Notes: a model not told the origin generated them from the letters alone. 32,188 nt of DNA from Fidelibacterota bacterium (GCA_022561485.1 JADFRD010000019.1:1-32188), one strand, 5' to 3'; counted from the first letter of the stretch, positions 23,062 through 32,179 are shown. Numbers and translations are program-made.

Positions 23062-25230
23062 ATGAAAAAACAACTCTTAAACGACGTACAGAAACAAGCT
23101 GTTGAAGCAGTTGGGAATCCGGTGTTGATTTTTGCCGGTGCCGGAAGTGGTAAAACACGTGTTTTAACACATAAAATAGCTTATTTAATTGAACACAAGC
23201 TATTTAAGCCAGAAGAAATTCTCGCAGTAACCTTTACAAATAAAGCGGCAGAAGAAATGACCAAGAAGGTCTGTGAGCTACTAAAAAATAAAGGAACCTA
23301 CTTGGCTGTAGGGACATTTCATTCCATTTGTGCCCGATTGTTGCGCAAGGAAATTCACCGATTAGGTTTTTCTCAAGATTTTGCCATATACGATAAACAG
23401 GATCAATTGGTTCTTATCAAACTGGTGATGGATAATATGAATGTCGCCCGAACATTTATCGATCCGAAAACAGTCAGTAATAATATTAGTTTTTATAAAA
23501 ATAAGCTCGAAGATCCCTCTCAAGCCTCGAAAGGCGCGAGGACAATCGTGGAAAAAACCATTGTTGATATTTATAAAAATTATCAAAAAGAATTGAAAAA
23601 AAATAATGCCCTTGATTTTGATGATTTATTACTGTTTCCATTAGTATTATTTGATAAATACCCGGATGTATTAAAAAAATACCAGGAAAAGTGGGGATAT
23701 GTTTTGGTAGACGAATTTCAAGATACGAATCGCCCACAGTTCTTATTTATTCATGCCATTGCTTCTGAACATAGACAAATAACTGTTGTCGGCGATGATG
23801 ATCAATCCATTTATGGATGGCGGGGAGCGGATATTCGAAATATTCTGGATTTTGAAAAATCGTTTCCCGGCTGCCAGGTTTTCAGGTTAGAGCAAAATTA
23901 TAGATCCACTCAACAGATTCTGGATGCTGCAAATGCTGTAGTGAAAAACAATACAGAACGAGCGTTGAAAGAACTAAAAGCCATGAATGGCGTCGGCGAT
24001 AAACTGGGATTGCTGGAAACCAATGATGAAATGGAAGAAGCGGACGCCCTTATAAGTGTACTGGAAAAAGAAATTAAAATAGGCAAAAGAACGTTTAGTG
24101 ATTTTGCAGTTCTGTACCGTACAAATGCCCAATCCAGGGCACTGGAAGATAGTCTGCGCCGCAATGGAATTCCTTACAAAATCATTGGCGGTATTCGATT
24201 TTACGAACGGAAGGAAGTGAAAGACTTACTGGCCTATTTACATTTAATCGTCAATAAGAAAGACACAATTGCCTTGCGCCGGGTTATCAATTTCCCTCCG
24301 CGAGGAATTGGTTTAAAGACGGTGGATAAATGTGTAAAGCTTGCAGAAAATGAAAATGTAGAACTGTTTGATGTATTGGCTGATCCATCCAAGATGGACA
24401 TCCGCGGGAAGCAGGCAAACGAACTAAAGAAATTTTATGATATTGTCAGTAAATACCAGGATTTACTGGATAAACTCAATGCAGGTGAATTGGTAAGAAC
24501 CCTTGTGGATGAAACGGGTATTCTAAAATATTATAAAAAACAGGATACACAAGAAGATCTTGAGCGATTGAATAATATCAATGAAATTTTATATAGTGTT
24601 GATGAATTTATGGCACGAAATCCGGAAGCCTTATTGACGGATTTTCTTGAAGAAGTATCATTGTTAACCAGTATTGATCGTTGGAATGATCAGGCAAACA
24701 GAGTAACACTCATGACGGTACATTCATCAAAAGGGCTGGAATTTTCGATTGTCTTTATTACTGGACTTGAAGACGGATTATTTCCTTTGTATCTTACTTT
24801 ACAGGATAAAAAGGAACTCGAAGAAGAACGCCGTCTGTTCTATGTAGGTTTAACCCGAGCGAAAAAGAAAGTATTCATGCTTTACGCTAACAATCGCCGC
24901 CGGGCAGGATCTGAACAGTATTATGGTATGGTTTCCCGGTTTGTTCGGGAAATTCCGGAAACTCATTTGGAAAAGATTAAATTCTCATCAGCAATGACAC
25001 GTAAAGTCATTGGTTTATCCAGAGGAAAAACCAAGACGGAAGTTAAACGAATTGTGACCGTTTTTGATGATTTCAGAGTTGGTGATATGGTAAACCATGC
25101 TATTTTTGGTTTAGGAAAAATTATGGCATTGAGCGGTTCCGGGGAAAACCAGCGTGTCGGAGTGGTGTTTAAAGACGGGTTAAAGAAAAAATTGATTGTC
25201 AAATTTGCAAAATTGAAAAAAATTAGGTAA
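23062..25230 (+). CDS. UvrD/PcrA/Rep family superfamily-1 DNA helicase
   Basis: 722 residues with all SF1A motifs: Q-motif LNDVQKQAV, Walker A FAGAGSGKTRVLT, motif Ia AVTFTNKAA, Walker B LVDEFQDTN, motif III GDDDQSIYGWRGAD, motif IV EQNYRST, motif V VHSSKGLEF, motif VI FYVGLTRAKK. The C-terminus (RVGDMVNHAIFGLGKIMALS) is the Tudor-like RNA-polymerase-binding domain of PcrA/UvrD. It unwinds DNA 3' to 5' in excision repair and conflict resolution. I cannot separate PcrA from UvrD by sequence alone. Probable operon with mltG. Confidence 0.96.
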   Translation: MKKQLLNDVQKQAVEAVGNPVLIFAGAGSGKTRVLTHKIAYLIEHKLFKPEEILAVTFTNKAAEEMTKKVCELLKNKGTYLAVGTFHSICARLLRKEIHRLGFSQDFAIYDKQDQLVLIKLVMDNMNVARTFIDPKTVSNNISFYKNKLEDPSQASKGARTIVEKTIVDIYKNYQKELKKNNALDFDDLLLFPLVLFDKYPDVLKKYQEKWGYVLVDEFQDTNRPQFLFIHAIASEHRQITVVGDDDQSIYGWRGADIRNILDFEKSFPGCQVFRLEQNYRSTQQILDAANAVVKNNTERALKELKAMNGVGDKLGLLETNDEMEEADALISVLEKEIKIGKRTFSDFAVLYRTNAQSRALEDSLRRNGIPYKIIGGIRFYERKEVKDLLAYLHLIVNKKDTIALRRVINFPPRGIGLKTVDKCVKLAENENVELFDVLADPSKMDIRGKQANELKKFYDIVSKYQDLLDKLNAGELVRTLVDETGILKYYKKQDTQEDLERLNNINEILYSVDEFMARNPEALLTDFLEEVSLLTSIDRWNDQANRVTLMTVHSSKGLEFSIVFITGLEDGLFPLYLTLQDKKELEEERRLFYVGLTRAKKKVFMLYANNRRRAGSEQYYGMVSRFVREIPETHLEKIKFSSAMTRKVIGLSRGKTKTEVKRIVTVFDDFRVGDMVNHAIFGLGKIMALSGSGENQRVGVVFKDGLKKKLIVKFAKLKKIR

Positions 25231-25249
25231 CTAGAGAAAACATAATTAC

Positions 25250-25285
25250 ATCTCCCTAAATCCCCCTTTTTTTAAAGGGGAGATT
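25250..25285 (+). terminator. Hairpin after the helicase gene, terminator or dispersed repeat
   Basis: CCCCTTT and AAAGGGG form a 7-bp stem with a TTTT loop, and ATCTCCC further left pairs again with GGGAGAT. A loose T-rich run follows (ATTATTATTTTAATTT). The sequence TCCCTAAATCCCCC...AAAGGGG also resembles a widespread intergenic repeat. The rest of the gene-free 25231-25693 holds a DUF559 relic and the fur promoter region. Confidence 0.5.
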
Positions 25286-25398
25286 ATTATTTTAATTTCT
25301 AATATGACAAATGCATAATGGTCTTTAATCGATTATTAGATTTCAGTTAAAATTTCCATAATTTGCAATATGATTTTTCTAAATAATATTGATTATTT

Positions 25399-25539
25399 AT
25401 GAAAATTTATTATAACCCCAAACTCAAACAACTGGCGTGAAATCTACATAATCATTCAACGCTTTCTGAAGTTCTACTTTGGATTCAATTTAAAGGTAAA
25501 CAAAGATACGGGAATCAATTCTTAAGGCAAAAACCAATC
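25399..25539 (+). pseudogene. DUF559 endonuclease-like protein, 5' relic
   Basis: From ATG at 25399 the translation reads KIYYNPKLKQLA, a TGA at 25438, then NLHNHSTLSEVLLW, FKGKQRYGNQF and LRQKPI. This is the typical beginning of DUF559 proteins (VSR-like nuclease fold), with the TGA in place of an expected arginine codon. After KPI the similarity ends: the catalytic region is gone. Short and broken, certainly non-functional. Confidence 0.75.
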
Positions 25540-25665
25540 TTCTTGAATACCTTAATGATCATTGGGATTTTCTACTACTTTATAACCTCAGTATTTCTCC
25601 TTTGAAAAAAATAGTTCAGACCAATTAATTTTCTTTCAGTTATACAAAATCATCCTTAATTTCTT

Positions 25666-25680
25666 TGAGACTCATTATCA
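25666..25680. promoter_or_regulatory. Fur box upstream of fur-feoAB
   Basis: TGAGACTCATTATCA matches the 7-1-7 Fur consensus TGATAATNATTATCA at 12 of 14 defined positions, with a perfect right half. It ends 13 bases before the fur start codon, so bound Fur would block the promoter or ribosome access. Implies iron-dependent repression of the whole operon, including autoregulation. Confidence 0.7.
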
Positions 25681-25693
25681 ATAAGGGTTAATC

Positions 25694-26119
25694 ATGGCGA
25701 ATAATCTAGAAAAATTAAAACAAGTTCTTGTGAAAGAAGGATTACGTTTCACGTGTCAACGCGAAGAAGTCTGGAAGGAAATTCTATCAAGTAATGAGCA
25801 CCGGGACGCTGATGAAATTTATCATTCTCTCCGCAAAAAAGCGGTATCTGTGTCCAGGGCTACCGTTTACCGTACCATTGATGTATTGGTGAAGAACAAT
25901 ATGGTTCGCAAACTGGATGTTGGAATTGGACCCAATAAGTTTGAACATAAAATGGGTATTAAGCACCATGATCATATTATTTGTATGAAATGTGGTAAAA
26001 TAGAAGAGTTTGTGGTGAATCAAATTGAAAAACTTCAGAAGAAAGTGGCTGAAGAATATGGTTTCAAATTGGGTCGACATAATCTTCAGTTGTTTGGGAT
26101 TTGTAAGGATTGTCAATGA
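25694..26119 (+). CDS. fur: Ferric uptake regulator family protein (Fur)
   Basis: 141 residues. The winged helix occupies the first 80 (SRATVYRTIDVLVKNNMVRK is the recognition region), followed by the metal/dimer domain with HKMGIKHHDHIICMKCGK (H91-H94, C97-x2-C100) and a terminal C137-x2-C140 that form the structural zinc site. Family alternatives (PerR, Zur) are not excluded by sequence, but the operon with feoAB and the Fur box favour iron sensing. AAGGG lies six bases before ATG. Its TGA overlaps the feoA start (ATGA). Confidence 0.92.
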   Translation: MANNLEKLKQVLVKEGLRFTCQREEVWKEILSSNEHRDADEIYHSLRKKAVSVSRATVYRTIDVLVKNNMVRKLDVGIGPNKFEHKMGIKHHDHIICMKCGKIEEFVVNQIEKLQKKVAEEYGFKLGRHNLQLFGICKDCQ

Positions 26120-26337
26120 CCCTTTATGATTTAAAAGACGGAAAAATTGCCACGATTCAGTCATTCTCCGGTGAAATGGAATTGCAGTCTCGCTTGGTGG
26201 AAATGGGTATTATGCCGGGGATCCAAATTCGTAGGATAAAGACCGCACCTATGAATGGCCCCATCGAGATAAAAGTACGCGATTACCATGTATCATTGCG
26301 GCAGGAAGATGCCCATTACATTCTTATAAGCGAATGA
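26116..26337 (+). CDS. feoA: Ferrous iron transport protein FeoA
   Basis: 73 residues with an SH3-like FeoA fold: LYDLKDGKIATIQSF, RLVEMGIMPGIQI, PIEIKVRDYHVSLRQEDA. ATG at 26116 overlaps the fur stop; AAGGA lies six bases ahead; a TTG two codons earlier is not needed. FeoA binds the cytosolic side of FeoB and is needed for ferrous iron uptake. Its stop overlaps the feoB ATG, so the three genes are translationally coupled. Confidence 0.95.
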   Translation: MTLYDLKDGKIATIQSFSGEMELQSRLVEMGIMPGIQIRRIKTAPMNGPIEIKVRDYHVSLRQEDAHYILISE

Positions 26338-28481
26338 AGAAAAAATTAGGTCAACACTGGGTTGCCTTAGTGGGTAACCCGAACTGCGGCAAAACAGCCA
26401 TTTTCAATTTGCTAACCGGACTAAGTCAGAAAGTGTCAAATTATCCCGGTGTAACCGTAGAAAAAAAAATCGGGAAGGCTCATTTTGCCGACGGTGACCA
26501 GTTTGATCTTCTGGATCTCCCGGGAACGTACAGCTTAACTCCGGAATCAATGGATGAACGAATTGTAACGGAACAAGTTCTTAACTGGATCCACGGGGAT
26601 AACCCTCCAAGTGTTATTGTTTCGGTGGTGGACGCCACAAATTTGAGCCGGAATCTATATTTATCGACTCAACTTACCGATTTAGGAATTCCGATTGTCA
26701 TTGCTTTGAATATGATGGACCTCGTAAAAAATGACTTAAAAATTGATACGAAAAAATTAGTTCAGAAACTCGGGGTAGAAGCCATCATTCCCATGTCAGC
26801 AATAAAACGGTGGGGTCAGGATGAACTTTTAAATGCTATCCAAAGTTCAGTAAAAACCAAGAATATTGTAAACGGTGAATTTCCTGTCTTTCTTAAAGAT
26901 GATTATGTAAATATCCTTCAGCCGCTGAAAGACTTATTGTTGGCGAATTTTGCCTGCAATGATCGTTTTGCAACTGCCCAGTCATTACGGTTAATCACGC
27001 GAAATTCAACAGTCGACATTTATGAATTGTTGATTGAAAATGGATTTCATGTCGACGGATCATTCATGAATGATCTGAAAGAAATCAGGCAAAAAGCAGT
27101 GGAAAACTTCGAGGAAATGGGGGTGAAACACCGCATTCTGGAAGCAACCCTGCGCTATAAGTGGCTGGATAGTGTACTGTCAGACGCCAAACTTCTTGTG
27201 GGTACGAATCTTTCTGAAGAGAGTTTTAGTGAAAAGGTAGATAAAGTTTTAACACACTCCTGGTCCGGTCCGTTCATCTTCATAATCATACTGTATTTCA
27301 TCTTTCAATCCATTTTTACTTGGGTTTCTGCACCGATGGAATGGATTAATTCTGGCGTTGGATGGATGGGTATACAGGTGTTAAATATTATGCCTCCGGG
27401 GATGTTGAGGGATTTAATTGTAGAAGGAATTATTGCCGGTGTAGGCGCCATTCTTGTGTTCCTTCCGCAAATTCTCATGCTCATGTTTTTTATGACAGTG
27501 TTAGAAGATTCCGGATATATGGCAAGAGTGGCGTTTATGATGGATCGTTTTATGTCAAAAATTGGTTTACATGGACGATCTGTTCTTCCTCTTATGAGCG
27601 GTTATGCTTGTGCGATTCCCGGTATTATGTCTACACGAACCATTGACAGTTGGAAGGAACGATTGATCACAATTCTTGTATTGCCGCTCATGAGCTGCAG
27701 CGCTCGCTTGCCTGTGTACACGCTGATGATTGGTGCATTCATACCGGCAACGACTGTATTCGGATTTTTGAAATTGCAGGGCTTGATTCTGGTGGTGATG
27801 TACTTTTTAGGAACAGCAACTGCATTTATTTTAGCAAAAATATTCAGTATGTTTATTAAGGCAAAAGGAAAGTCTTCCTTTGTGATGGAACTTCCGCCAT
27901 ACCGGACACCTTTGTGGAGATCTGTTTACAGGAATGTATATAACCGCGGGAAAATATTTGTTGTCAATGCCGGAAAAATTATTATGTCCATTTCCATTAT
28001 TTTGTGGTTTCTGGCATCGTTCCCGTCCGAGGGAGAAGCCTCAATTGGAAAGAATTCGATTCAGCACAGTTATGCCGGAAAAATAGGTCATGCCATTGAG
28101 CCGATAATTAAACCGCTGGGTTTTGACTGGAAATTGGGCATCGGTTTAATCACATCTTTTGCCGCAAGGGAAGTGTTGGTCAGCACCATGGCAACAATTT
28201 ATAATGTGGAATCTGATGGCGATGGAATCGTGGAATTGAAAGATGCCATGCAGAATGATATCGACCCGGAAACAGGACAGCCGATTTATACACCTTTGGT
28301 TGCTCTTTCCCTTATGGTCTTTTTCGTTTTCGCAGCGCAATGCATGGCCACTTTTGCTATTGTGCGTAACGAAACCAATTCCTGGAAATGGCCATTATTC
28401 ATGATTGTGTATATGAACTCGCTGGCTTACGGTGCTTCATTATTGGTATACCAAGGCGGCAAGATACTTGGGTTTGGTTGA
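26334..28481 (+). CDS. feoB: Ferrous iron transporter FeoB
   Basis: 715 residues. The N-terminal G domain has G1 GNPNCGKTAIFN (about 14-25), G2 NYPGVTVE, G3 DLPGTYSL, G4 ALNMMDL and G5 MSAIKRWG. From about residue 300 the membrane part follows with two Gate domains (ILVFLPQILMLMFFMTVLED, GYACAIPGIMSTR with the conserved cysteine, and the second half with REVLVSTMATIYNVE). It imports Fe2+ across the inner membrane. Full family length, no disruption. ATGA overlap with feoA. Confidence 0.97.
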   Translation: MKKKLGQHWVALVGNPNCGKTAIFNLLTGLSQKVSNYPGVTVEKKIGKAHFADGDQFDLLDLPGTYSLTPESMDERIVTEQVLNWIHGDNPPSVIVSVVDATNLSRNLYLSTQLTDLGIPIVIALNMMDLVKNDLKIDTKKLVQKLGVEAIIPMSAIKRWGQDELLNAIQSSVKTKNIVNGEFPVFLKDDYVNILQPLKDLLLANFACNDRFATAQSLRLITRNSTVDIYELLIENGFHVDGSFMNDLKEIRQKAVENFEEMGVKHRILEATLRYKWLDSVLSDAKLLVGTNLSEESFSEKVDKVLTHSWSGPFIFIIILYFIFQSIFTWVSAPMEWINSGVGWMGIQVLNIMPPGMLRDLIVEGIIAGVGAILVFLPQILMLMFFMTVLEDSGYMARVAFMMDRFMSKIGLHGRSVLPLMSGYACAIPGIMSTRTIDSWKERLITILVLPLMSCSARLPVYTLMIGAFIPATTVFGFLKLQGLILVVMYFLGTATAFILAKIFSMFIKAKGKSSFVMELPPYRTPLWRSVYRNVYNRGKIFVVNAGKIIMSISIILWFLASFPSEGEASIGKNSIQHSYAGKIGHAIEPIIKPLGFDWKLGIGLITSFAAREVLVSTMATIYNVESDGDGIVELKDAMQNDIDPETGQPIYTPLVALSLMVFFVFAAQCMATFAIVRNETNSWKWPLFMIVYMNSLAYGASLLVYQGGKILGFG

Positions 28482-28572
28482 TGGTCTATCTACTCCACCA
28501 ACCGGCGGATACGATAGATAAATTAGTGCCATTCCTGCCGGCAAGCAGGGTAATTTATTTCTGGTAAGCCGT

Positions 28573-28734
28573 ATGAATATTCAGACAATTATTGCAATAG
28601 CTATTTTAGGCGGAGCACTTATTTACGCATTCATTCGCTTCAAGAAAAACTGGAAGCAGGGTGATACCGATCCTAAATGTGAGAATTGTGAAATTCCGGA
28701 TATGATAAAAAAACAAAAAGAGTTAGAAAATTGA
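28573..28734 (+). CDS. FeoB-associated Cys-rich small membrane protein
   Basis: A 53-residue protein: one membrane helix (NIQTIIAIAILGGALIYAFI), a basic turn (RFKKNW), then KCENCEIPDM with a C-x2-C pair. The size, single helix, short Cys-containing tail and position after feoB match the FeoB-associated Cys-rich family (annotated also as virus attachment p12 family), thought to assist ferrous iron transport. The 91-base gap after feoB contains a short GC-rich hairpin (CCTGC/GCAGG). No clear Shine-Dalgarno sequence. Confidence 0.8.
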   Translation: MNIQTIIAIAILGGALIYAFIRFKKNWKQGDTDPKCENCEIPDMIKKQKELEN

Positions 28735-28863
28735 TTGCCTCCCTGTACAGTGCCTTCGGGAGGTTTGTTGATTGCCTGCCCGCTTGCCTGCCTTCGGCAT
28801 GGCCGTGGCGGGGTTGATTGAATGATTGATTATTTAATCGTCTCCCGATGAATCAGGAAACCA

Positions 28864-28897
28864 ACATCTCCCATCATCCATTTCACATCTCCCATCA
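28864..28897. repeat. Direct repeat ACATCTCCCATCA in a low-complexity spacer
   Basis: The 13-mer occurs at 28864-28876 and 28885-28897, in a stretch (28735-28922) made of CATC/CCC-rich simple sequence and, further left, a GC-rich inverted block around CTGCCTTCGGCATGG. No gene. Looks like the simple-repeat intergenic filler seen in related genomes. Confidence 0.6.
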
Positions 28898-28922
28898 CAC
28901 ATCTTCCATTTTCCTTCAAACC

Positions 28923-29399
28923 TCACACTTCTTTTTTCATCTTGATACTTCCCCGGGAAGTAACTCCATTATCAACAAAACCAAATTGCTCATATATTTG
29001 TTTAGCCCGGTCATTTTTCGGAGAAACATGCAAGGTGATATAATTTAATTTTAATTCTTTCGCAAAATGTTCTGCGTGGGCTAAAAGCTTTTTAGCGATT
29101 CCCTGGTGACGATATTTCTGATCAACAAATAAATGGAACAGGTGAGCCTTGCGATTCTCCGGAACCACCTTTACGCTTATATAAGCCACGATCCAGTTTT
29201 CTATCACTGCAATAAATGGCGTAACATTTTCTTCTTTATAAGACAGAGAGCACCATTTTCGGAAATCGAACGGATAAAACATCCGGGGATCGGTAAACTG
29301 CAGCTCTTTCGGGTTTTCGAACCAGTTTTGCAGGCAGGACTGTAAAATTTTCCTGTCATGAGTGTTGGAATATGAAACTGTTTTTATGATAACATTCAT
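28923..29399 (-). CDS. GNAT family N-acetyltransferase
   Basis: 158 residues. Motif A LFVDQKYRHQGIAKKLLAHA carries the acetyl-CoA pyrophosphate loop, and NYITLHVSPKNDRAKQIYEQ with FGFVDNG is the C-terminal motif B region. The N-terminal 60 residues vary and set the substrate, which cannot be told. Cytosolic. It is divergent from cas9, with 240 bases of hairpin-rich DNA between them. Confidence 0.9.
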   Translation of the reverse strand: MNVIIKTVSYSNTHDRKILQSCLQNWFENPKELQFTDPRMFYPFDFRKWCSLSYKEENVTPFIAVIENWIVAYISVKVVPENRKAHLFHLFVDQKYRHQGIAKKLLAHAEHFAKELKLNYITLHVSPKNDRAKQIYEQFGFVDNGVTSRGSIKMKKEV

Positions 29400-29424
29400 G
29401 GGTGAAAGTACAGTGATTAAACTT

Positions 29425-29457
29425 AACCTTTCAAAGGTTCTAAACCTTTGAAAGGTT
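29425..29457. repeat. Nested palindrome, 15-bp arms
   Basis: AACCTTTCAAAGGTT, CTA, AACCTTTGAAAGGTT. The arms are exact reverse complements of each other, and each is itself palindromic around its middle base. Located just upstream of the acetyltransferase gene and 180 bases before cas9. No T-run, so not an obvious terminator. Confidence 0.85.
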
Positions 29458-29468
29458 ATAAAAGTAAC

Positions 29469-29508
29469 AAGCCCTCATCTTGTCCAACAAAAGCCGGGAT
29501 GAGGGCTT
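29469..29508. repeat. Hairpin with 11-bp stem between acetyltransferase and cas9
   Basis: AAGCCCTCATC (29469-29479) pairs exactly with GATGAGGGCTT (29498-29508) around an 18-base loop. It could insulate the divergent genes, be a small dispersed element, or be part of a non-coding RNA such as a tracrRNA 3' hairpin; without the CRISPR repeat the last cannot be tested. No T-run follows on either strand. Confidence 0.55.
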
Positions 29509-29638
29509 GAAGCTTGCGAACTAATGTTCTTATTGTGAAAAGTCCACAAGACTGGGTTAAATTTCTTGCCAAAGTATACAATCGAATTTATTATCTATGC
29601 AAGAATTAGCGTATTTTTAATTTATTACGGGAGTTAAT

Positions 29639-32179
29639 ATGAGTACAATACTAGGACTCGATGTTGGACCCAATTCCATCGGTTGGGCATTAATATTTCC
29701 GGATAATAACGAAATAGTAGCTTCAGGCGTTCGTATTTTTCCGGAAGGTGTTGAAAATTATGGAAGTTACGGACAGCAAGAATCAAAAAATGCTGCCCGA
29801 CGAATTGCACGGGGTATGCGCAGACAAAACCAACGGTTTAAAATGCGTAGAGATAATCTCGTACAGCAGTTAAAACAATTTAATATGTTCCCCCAAAATG
29901 AAAATGAATTACCATCCTTTTTTGCTATGAATCCATATGAGTTAAGAGCTAATGGTTTGGACTATCAACTTACTTTACTTGAGTTTGGAAGGATATTGTA
30001 TCACATTAATGAACGAAGAGGGTTTAAATCAAACCGTAAAGCAGGCAGTTCTGAAGACAGTAAAATTTTCCAAAGCAAAGACGGTTTAGTTGGAATTAAT
30101 GATACAGAACAGGGTATGATAGATGGAGGTCATAGAACATTAGGTGAATACCTGGACAGTTTGGATTCTAATGAACAAAGGCAAAGAAGTCGTTACACAT
30201 TGAGGTCAATGTATGAGTATGAATTTGAGATGCTGTGGAAAAAGCAAAAAACATTCTATAAAGAAACATTGACTGATAAAGCAAAGGAAAAACTACAGCA
30301 TGCTATTTTCTTTCAACGAAAACTGAAATCGCAAAAAAGTACAGTCGCCAAATGTACATTTGAACCCAAAAAACGATGTGCTCCAAAAAGTTCGCCTACT
30401 TTTCAATATTTTAGGATTTTAGAGCAACTTTCAAGATTGAAAGTAACTGACGGACAAAGGAAAGGTGATTTTCTGACGCAGGAAGAAAGAAATTTATTAG
30501 CCCATGAGTTGAATAAACGTGAAAAAATGACCTTTAAGCAAATATCCAAAAAACTGGGATTTAGTGAAGATACAACCTATAACCTTGAACATGAAAAACA
30601 TTTGATAGGCAACCGGACGAATGCTCAACTTGCAAAAGTATTTGGTAAAAATGAATGGTATGAAAAAACATCTAACGATCAATATGACAGATGGAATGAT
30701 TTTCATTTTGCTGTCGATATGAAATGGCTTAAAAATCAGGGAAGAACCAAATGGGGTTTGGACGAGGAACACGTTGAAAAAATAGAGAAAGTATCTTTGG
30801 AAAAAGGTTATGGCCGTATAAGCCAGAAAGCAATGTCAAAAATAATACCATTCCTTGAAAAAGCTCAAACGGAAGATGGTGATCCTATGACGTATGACAA
30901 AGCAGTAAAGGAAGCCGGTTATCATCACAGTGATGTTTACGACCACGCCGGAATGATGGAAAAATTACCTCTACCTGATAATATACGTAATCCAATCGTT
31001 CAGCAAGCGCTTTTTGAAATGAGAAAACTGGTCAATGCCATTGTGGATGAGTATGGAAATCCGGAAATTATTAAAGTAGAACTAGTCCGGGATTTAAAAC
31101 TCCCACGAAAAAGAAGAGAACGAATCTTTTCTGAAAATAGAGAACGACAAATTAACCACGATAGAATACGAGATATCTTGAATGATCTTGGAATGGTTGG
31201 GGTATCAATGGATGACATTGTTAGATATAAATTATGGGAAGAGTGTGACAAGATATGCCCATACAGCGGAAAGAAAATCAATTCTATTGCCCAGCTTTAT
31301 AGCGGTGAATTTGAGGTTGAGCATATACTTCCTTATAGTCGAAGTCTTGATAACTCGTACATGAATAAAACTCTTTGCCACAGGGATTATAATAAGGACA
31401 AGGGGAATAAAACACCTTTTGAAGTTTGGGGTGAAACATCAGAATTTGAACAAATTCTGGAAAGAGCAAAAACACTGCCGTATCCAAAATACAGGCGCTT
31501 TTTGCAAAAGGAACTGAAAGAAGATGAATTCATTAATAGACAATTAACTGATACAGCATATATTGCTACAGAAATAAGAAAATATTTGTCTTATATCTGT
31601 ACTGATGTACGCACAGTTCCGGGAATGGCCACGGCAAAACTCCGAAGGTTTTGGGGATTAAACACTATTCTTTCTAAAGATGTGGATATAAAAAATAGGG
31701 AAGACCACCGACATCATGCCGTAGATGCTCTCGTTGTTGCTAATACGGAACGAAAGTATATCCAGCATTTGTCTACGTTTCATCATTATAAACGAACTCC
31801 ACAAAAAGAGCATTTCCCTCTGCCGTGGGATTCTTTTCGAGATGATGCTGAAAAGTCAGTTAACCATATTTTAGTTTCACACAAAGTCAGAAATAAATTG
31901 AGTGGCGCATTGCATAAGGAAAGTTTTTATGGAATAATCAATGATAGTGATGGGAATCCTAAAACGGATGACAAAGGACAGATTCTCTACGGATTGAAAA
32001 AACCTGTTCAAAACCTGAAGGATGCGGAAGTGAAAAAAATTGCTGATGATACAGTGAGAAAATCTGTAGAAGAATGGCGAGAATTAACAAAGGAAACACG
32101 ACCGGAATTCCCAACGCTTCCTTCCGGACAAAAGATTAAACGGGTACGTATCCATGACGCTCATTCCACTGTGATTTAG
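29639..32179 (+). CDS. cas9: CRISPR-associated endonuclease Cas9, type II-C-like, ended by an in-frame TAG
   Basis: 846 codons. RuvC-I ILGLDVGPNSIGWAL (D8), Arg-rich bridge helix about 52-75 (ARRIARGMRRQNQRFKMRR), REC lobe about 90-465 including CTFEPKKRCAPKS, RuvC-II PEIIKVELVRDLK (E481), HNH with CPYSGKKI, VEHILPYSRSLDNSYMNKTL (H562) and YNKDKGN (N585), RuvC-III DHRHHAVDALVV (H693, D696), then the wedge region GALHKESFYG ... LKDAEVKKIADDTVRK ... IKRVRIH. All nuclease residues are kept. II-C enzymes normally run 1000-1100 residues; here the stop falls within the wedge and the PAM-interacting domain is missing. GGGAG lies five bases before ATG. The last nine bases after the stop remain open (L-R-P). 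Either a nonsense mutation or a truly short protein. No cas1, cas2 or array upstream. Confidence 0.93.
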   Translation: MSTILGLDVGPNSIGWALIFPDNNEIVASGVRIFPEGVENYGSYGQQESKNAARRIARGMRRQNQRFKMRRDNLVQQLKQFNMFPQNENELPSFFAMNPYELRANGLDYQLTLLEFGRILYHINERRGFKSNRKAGSSEDSKIFQSKDGLVGINDTEQGMIDGGHRTLGEYLDSLDSNEQRQRSRYTLRSMYEYEFEMLWKKQKTFYKETLTDKAKEKLQHAIFFQRKLKSQKSTVAKCTFEPKKRCAPKSSPTFQYFRILEQLSRLKVTDGQRKGDFLTQEERNLLAHELNKREKMTFKQISKKLGFSEDTTYNLEHEKHLIGNRTNAQLAKVFGKNEWYEKTSNDQYDRWNDFHFAVDMKWLKNQGRTKWGLDEEHVEKIEKVSLEKGYGRISQKAMSKIIPFLEKAQTEDGDPMTYDKAVKEAGYHHSDVYDHAGMMEKLPLPDNIRNPIVQQALFEMRKLVNAIVDEYGNPEIIKVELVRDLKLPRKRRERIFSENRERQINHDRIRDILNDLGMVGVSMDDIVRYKLWEECDKICPYSGKKINSIAQLYSGEFEVEHILPYSRSLDNSYMNKTLCHRDYNKDKGNKTPFEVWGETSEFEQILERAKTLPYPKYRRFLQKELKEDEFINRQLTDTAYIATEIRKYLSYICTDVRTVPGMATAKLRRFWGLNTILSKDVDIKNREDHRHHAVDALVVANTERKYIQHLSTFHHYKRTPQKEHFPLPWDSFRDDAEKSVNHILVSHKVRNKLSGALHKESFYGIINDSDGNPKTDDKGQILYGLKKPVQNLKDAEVKKIADDTVRKSVEEWRELTKETRPEFPTLPSGQKIKRVRIHDAHSTVI

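Noticed and set aside
29400..29640. CRISPR array upstream of cas9
   Set aside because: No regularly spaced direct repeats of 28-48 bases are present; the repeats seen are single palindromes.
32177..32179. Amber recoding (TAG read as an amino acid), suggested by TAG in cas9 and in the MvaI/BcnI-like gene
   Set aside because: Intact genes (FAH enzyme, 7-helix protein, response regulator) end at TAG at their family-typical lengths, and the nuclease relic is truncated anyway. Independent nonsense mutations explain the data.
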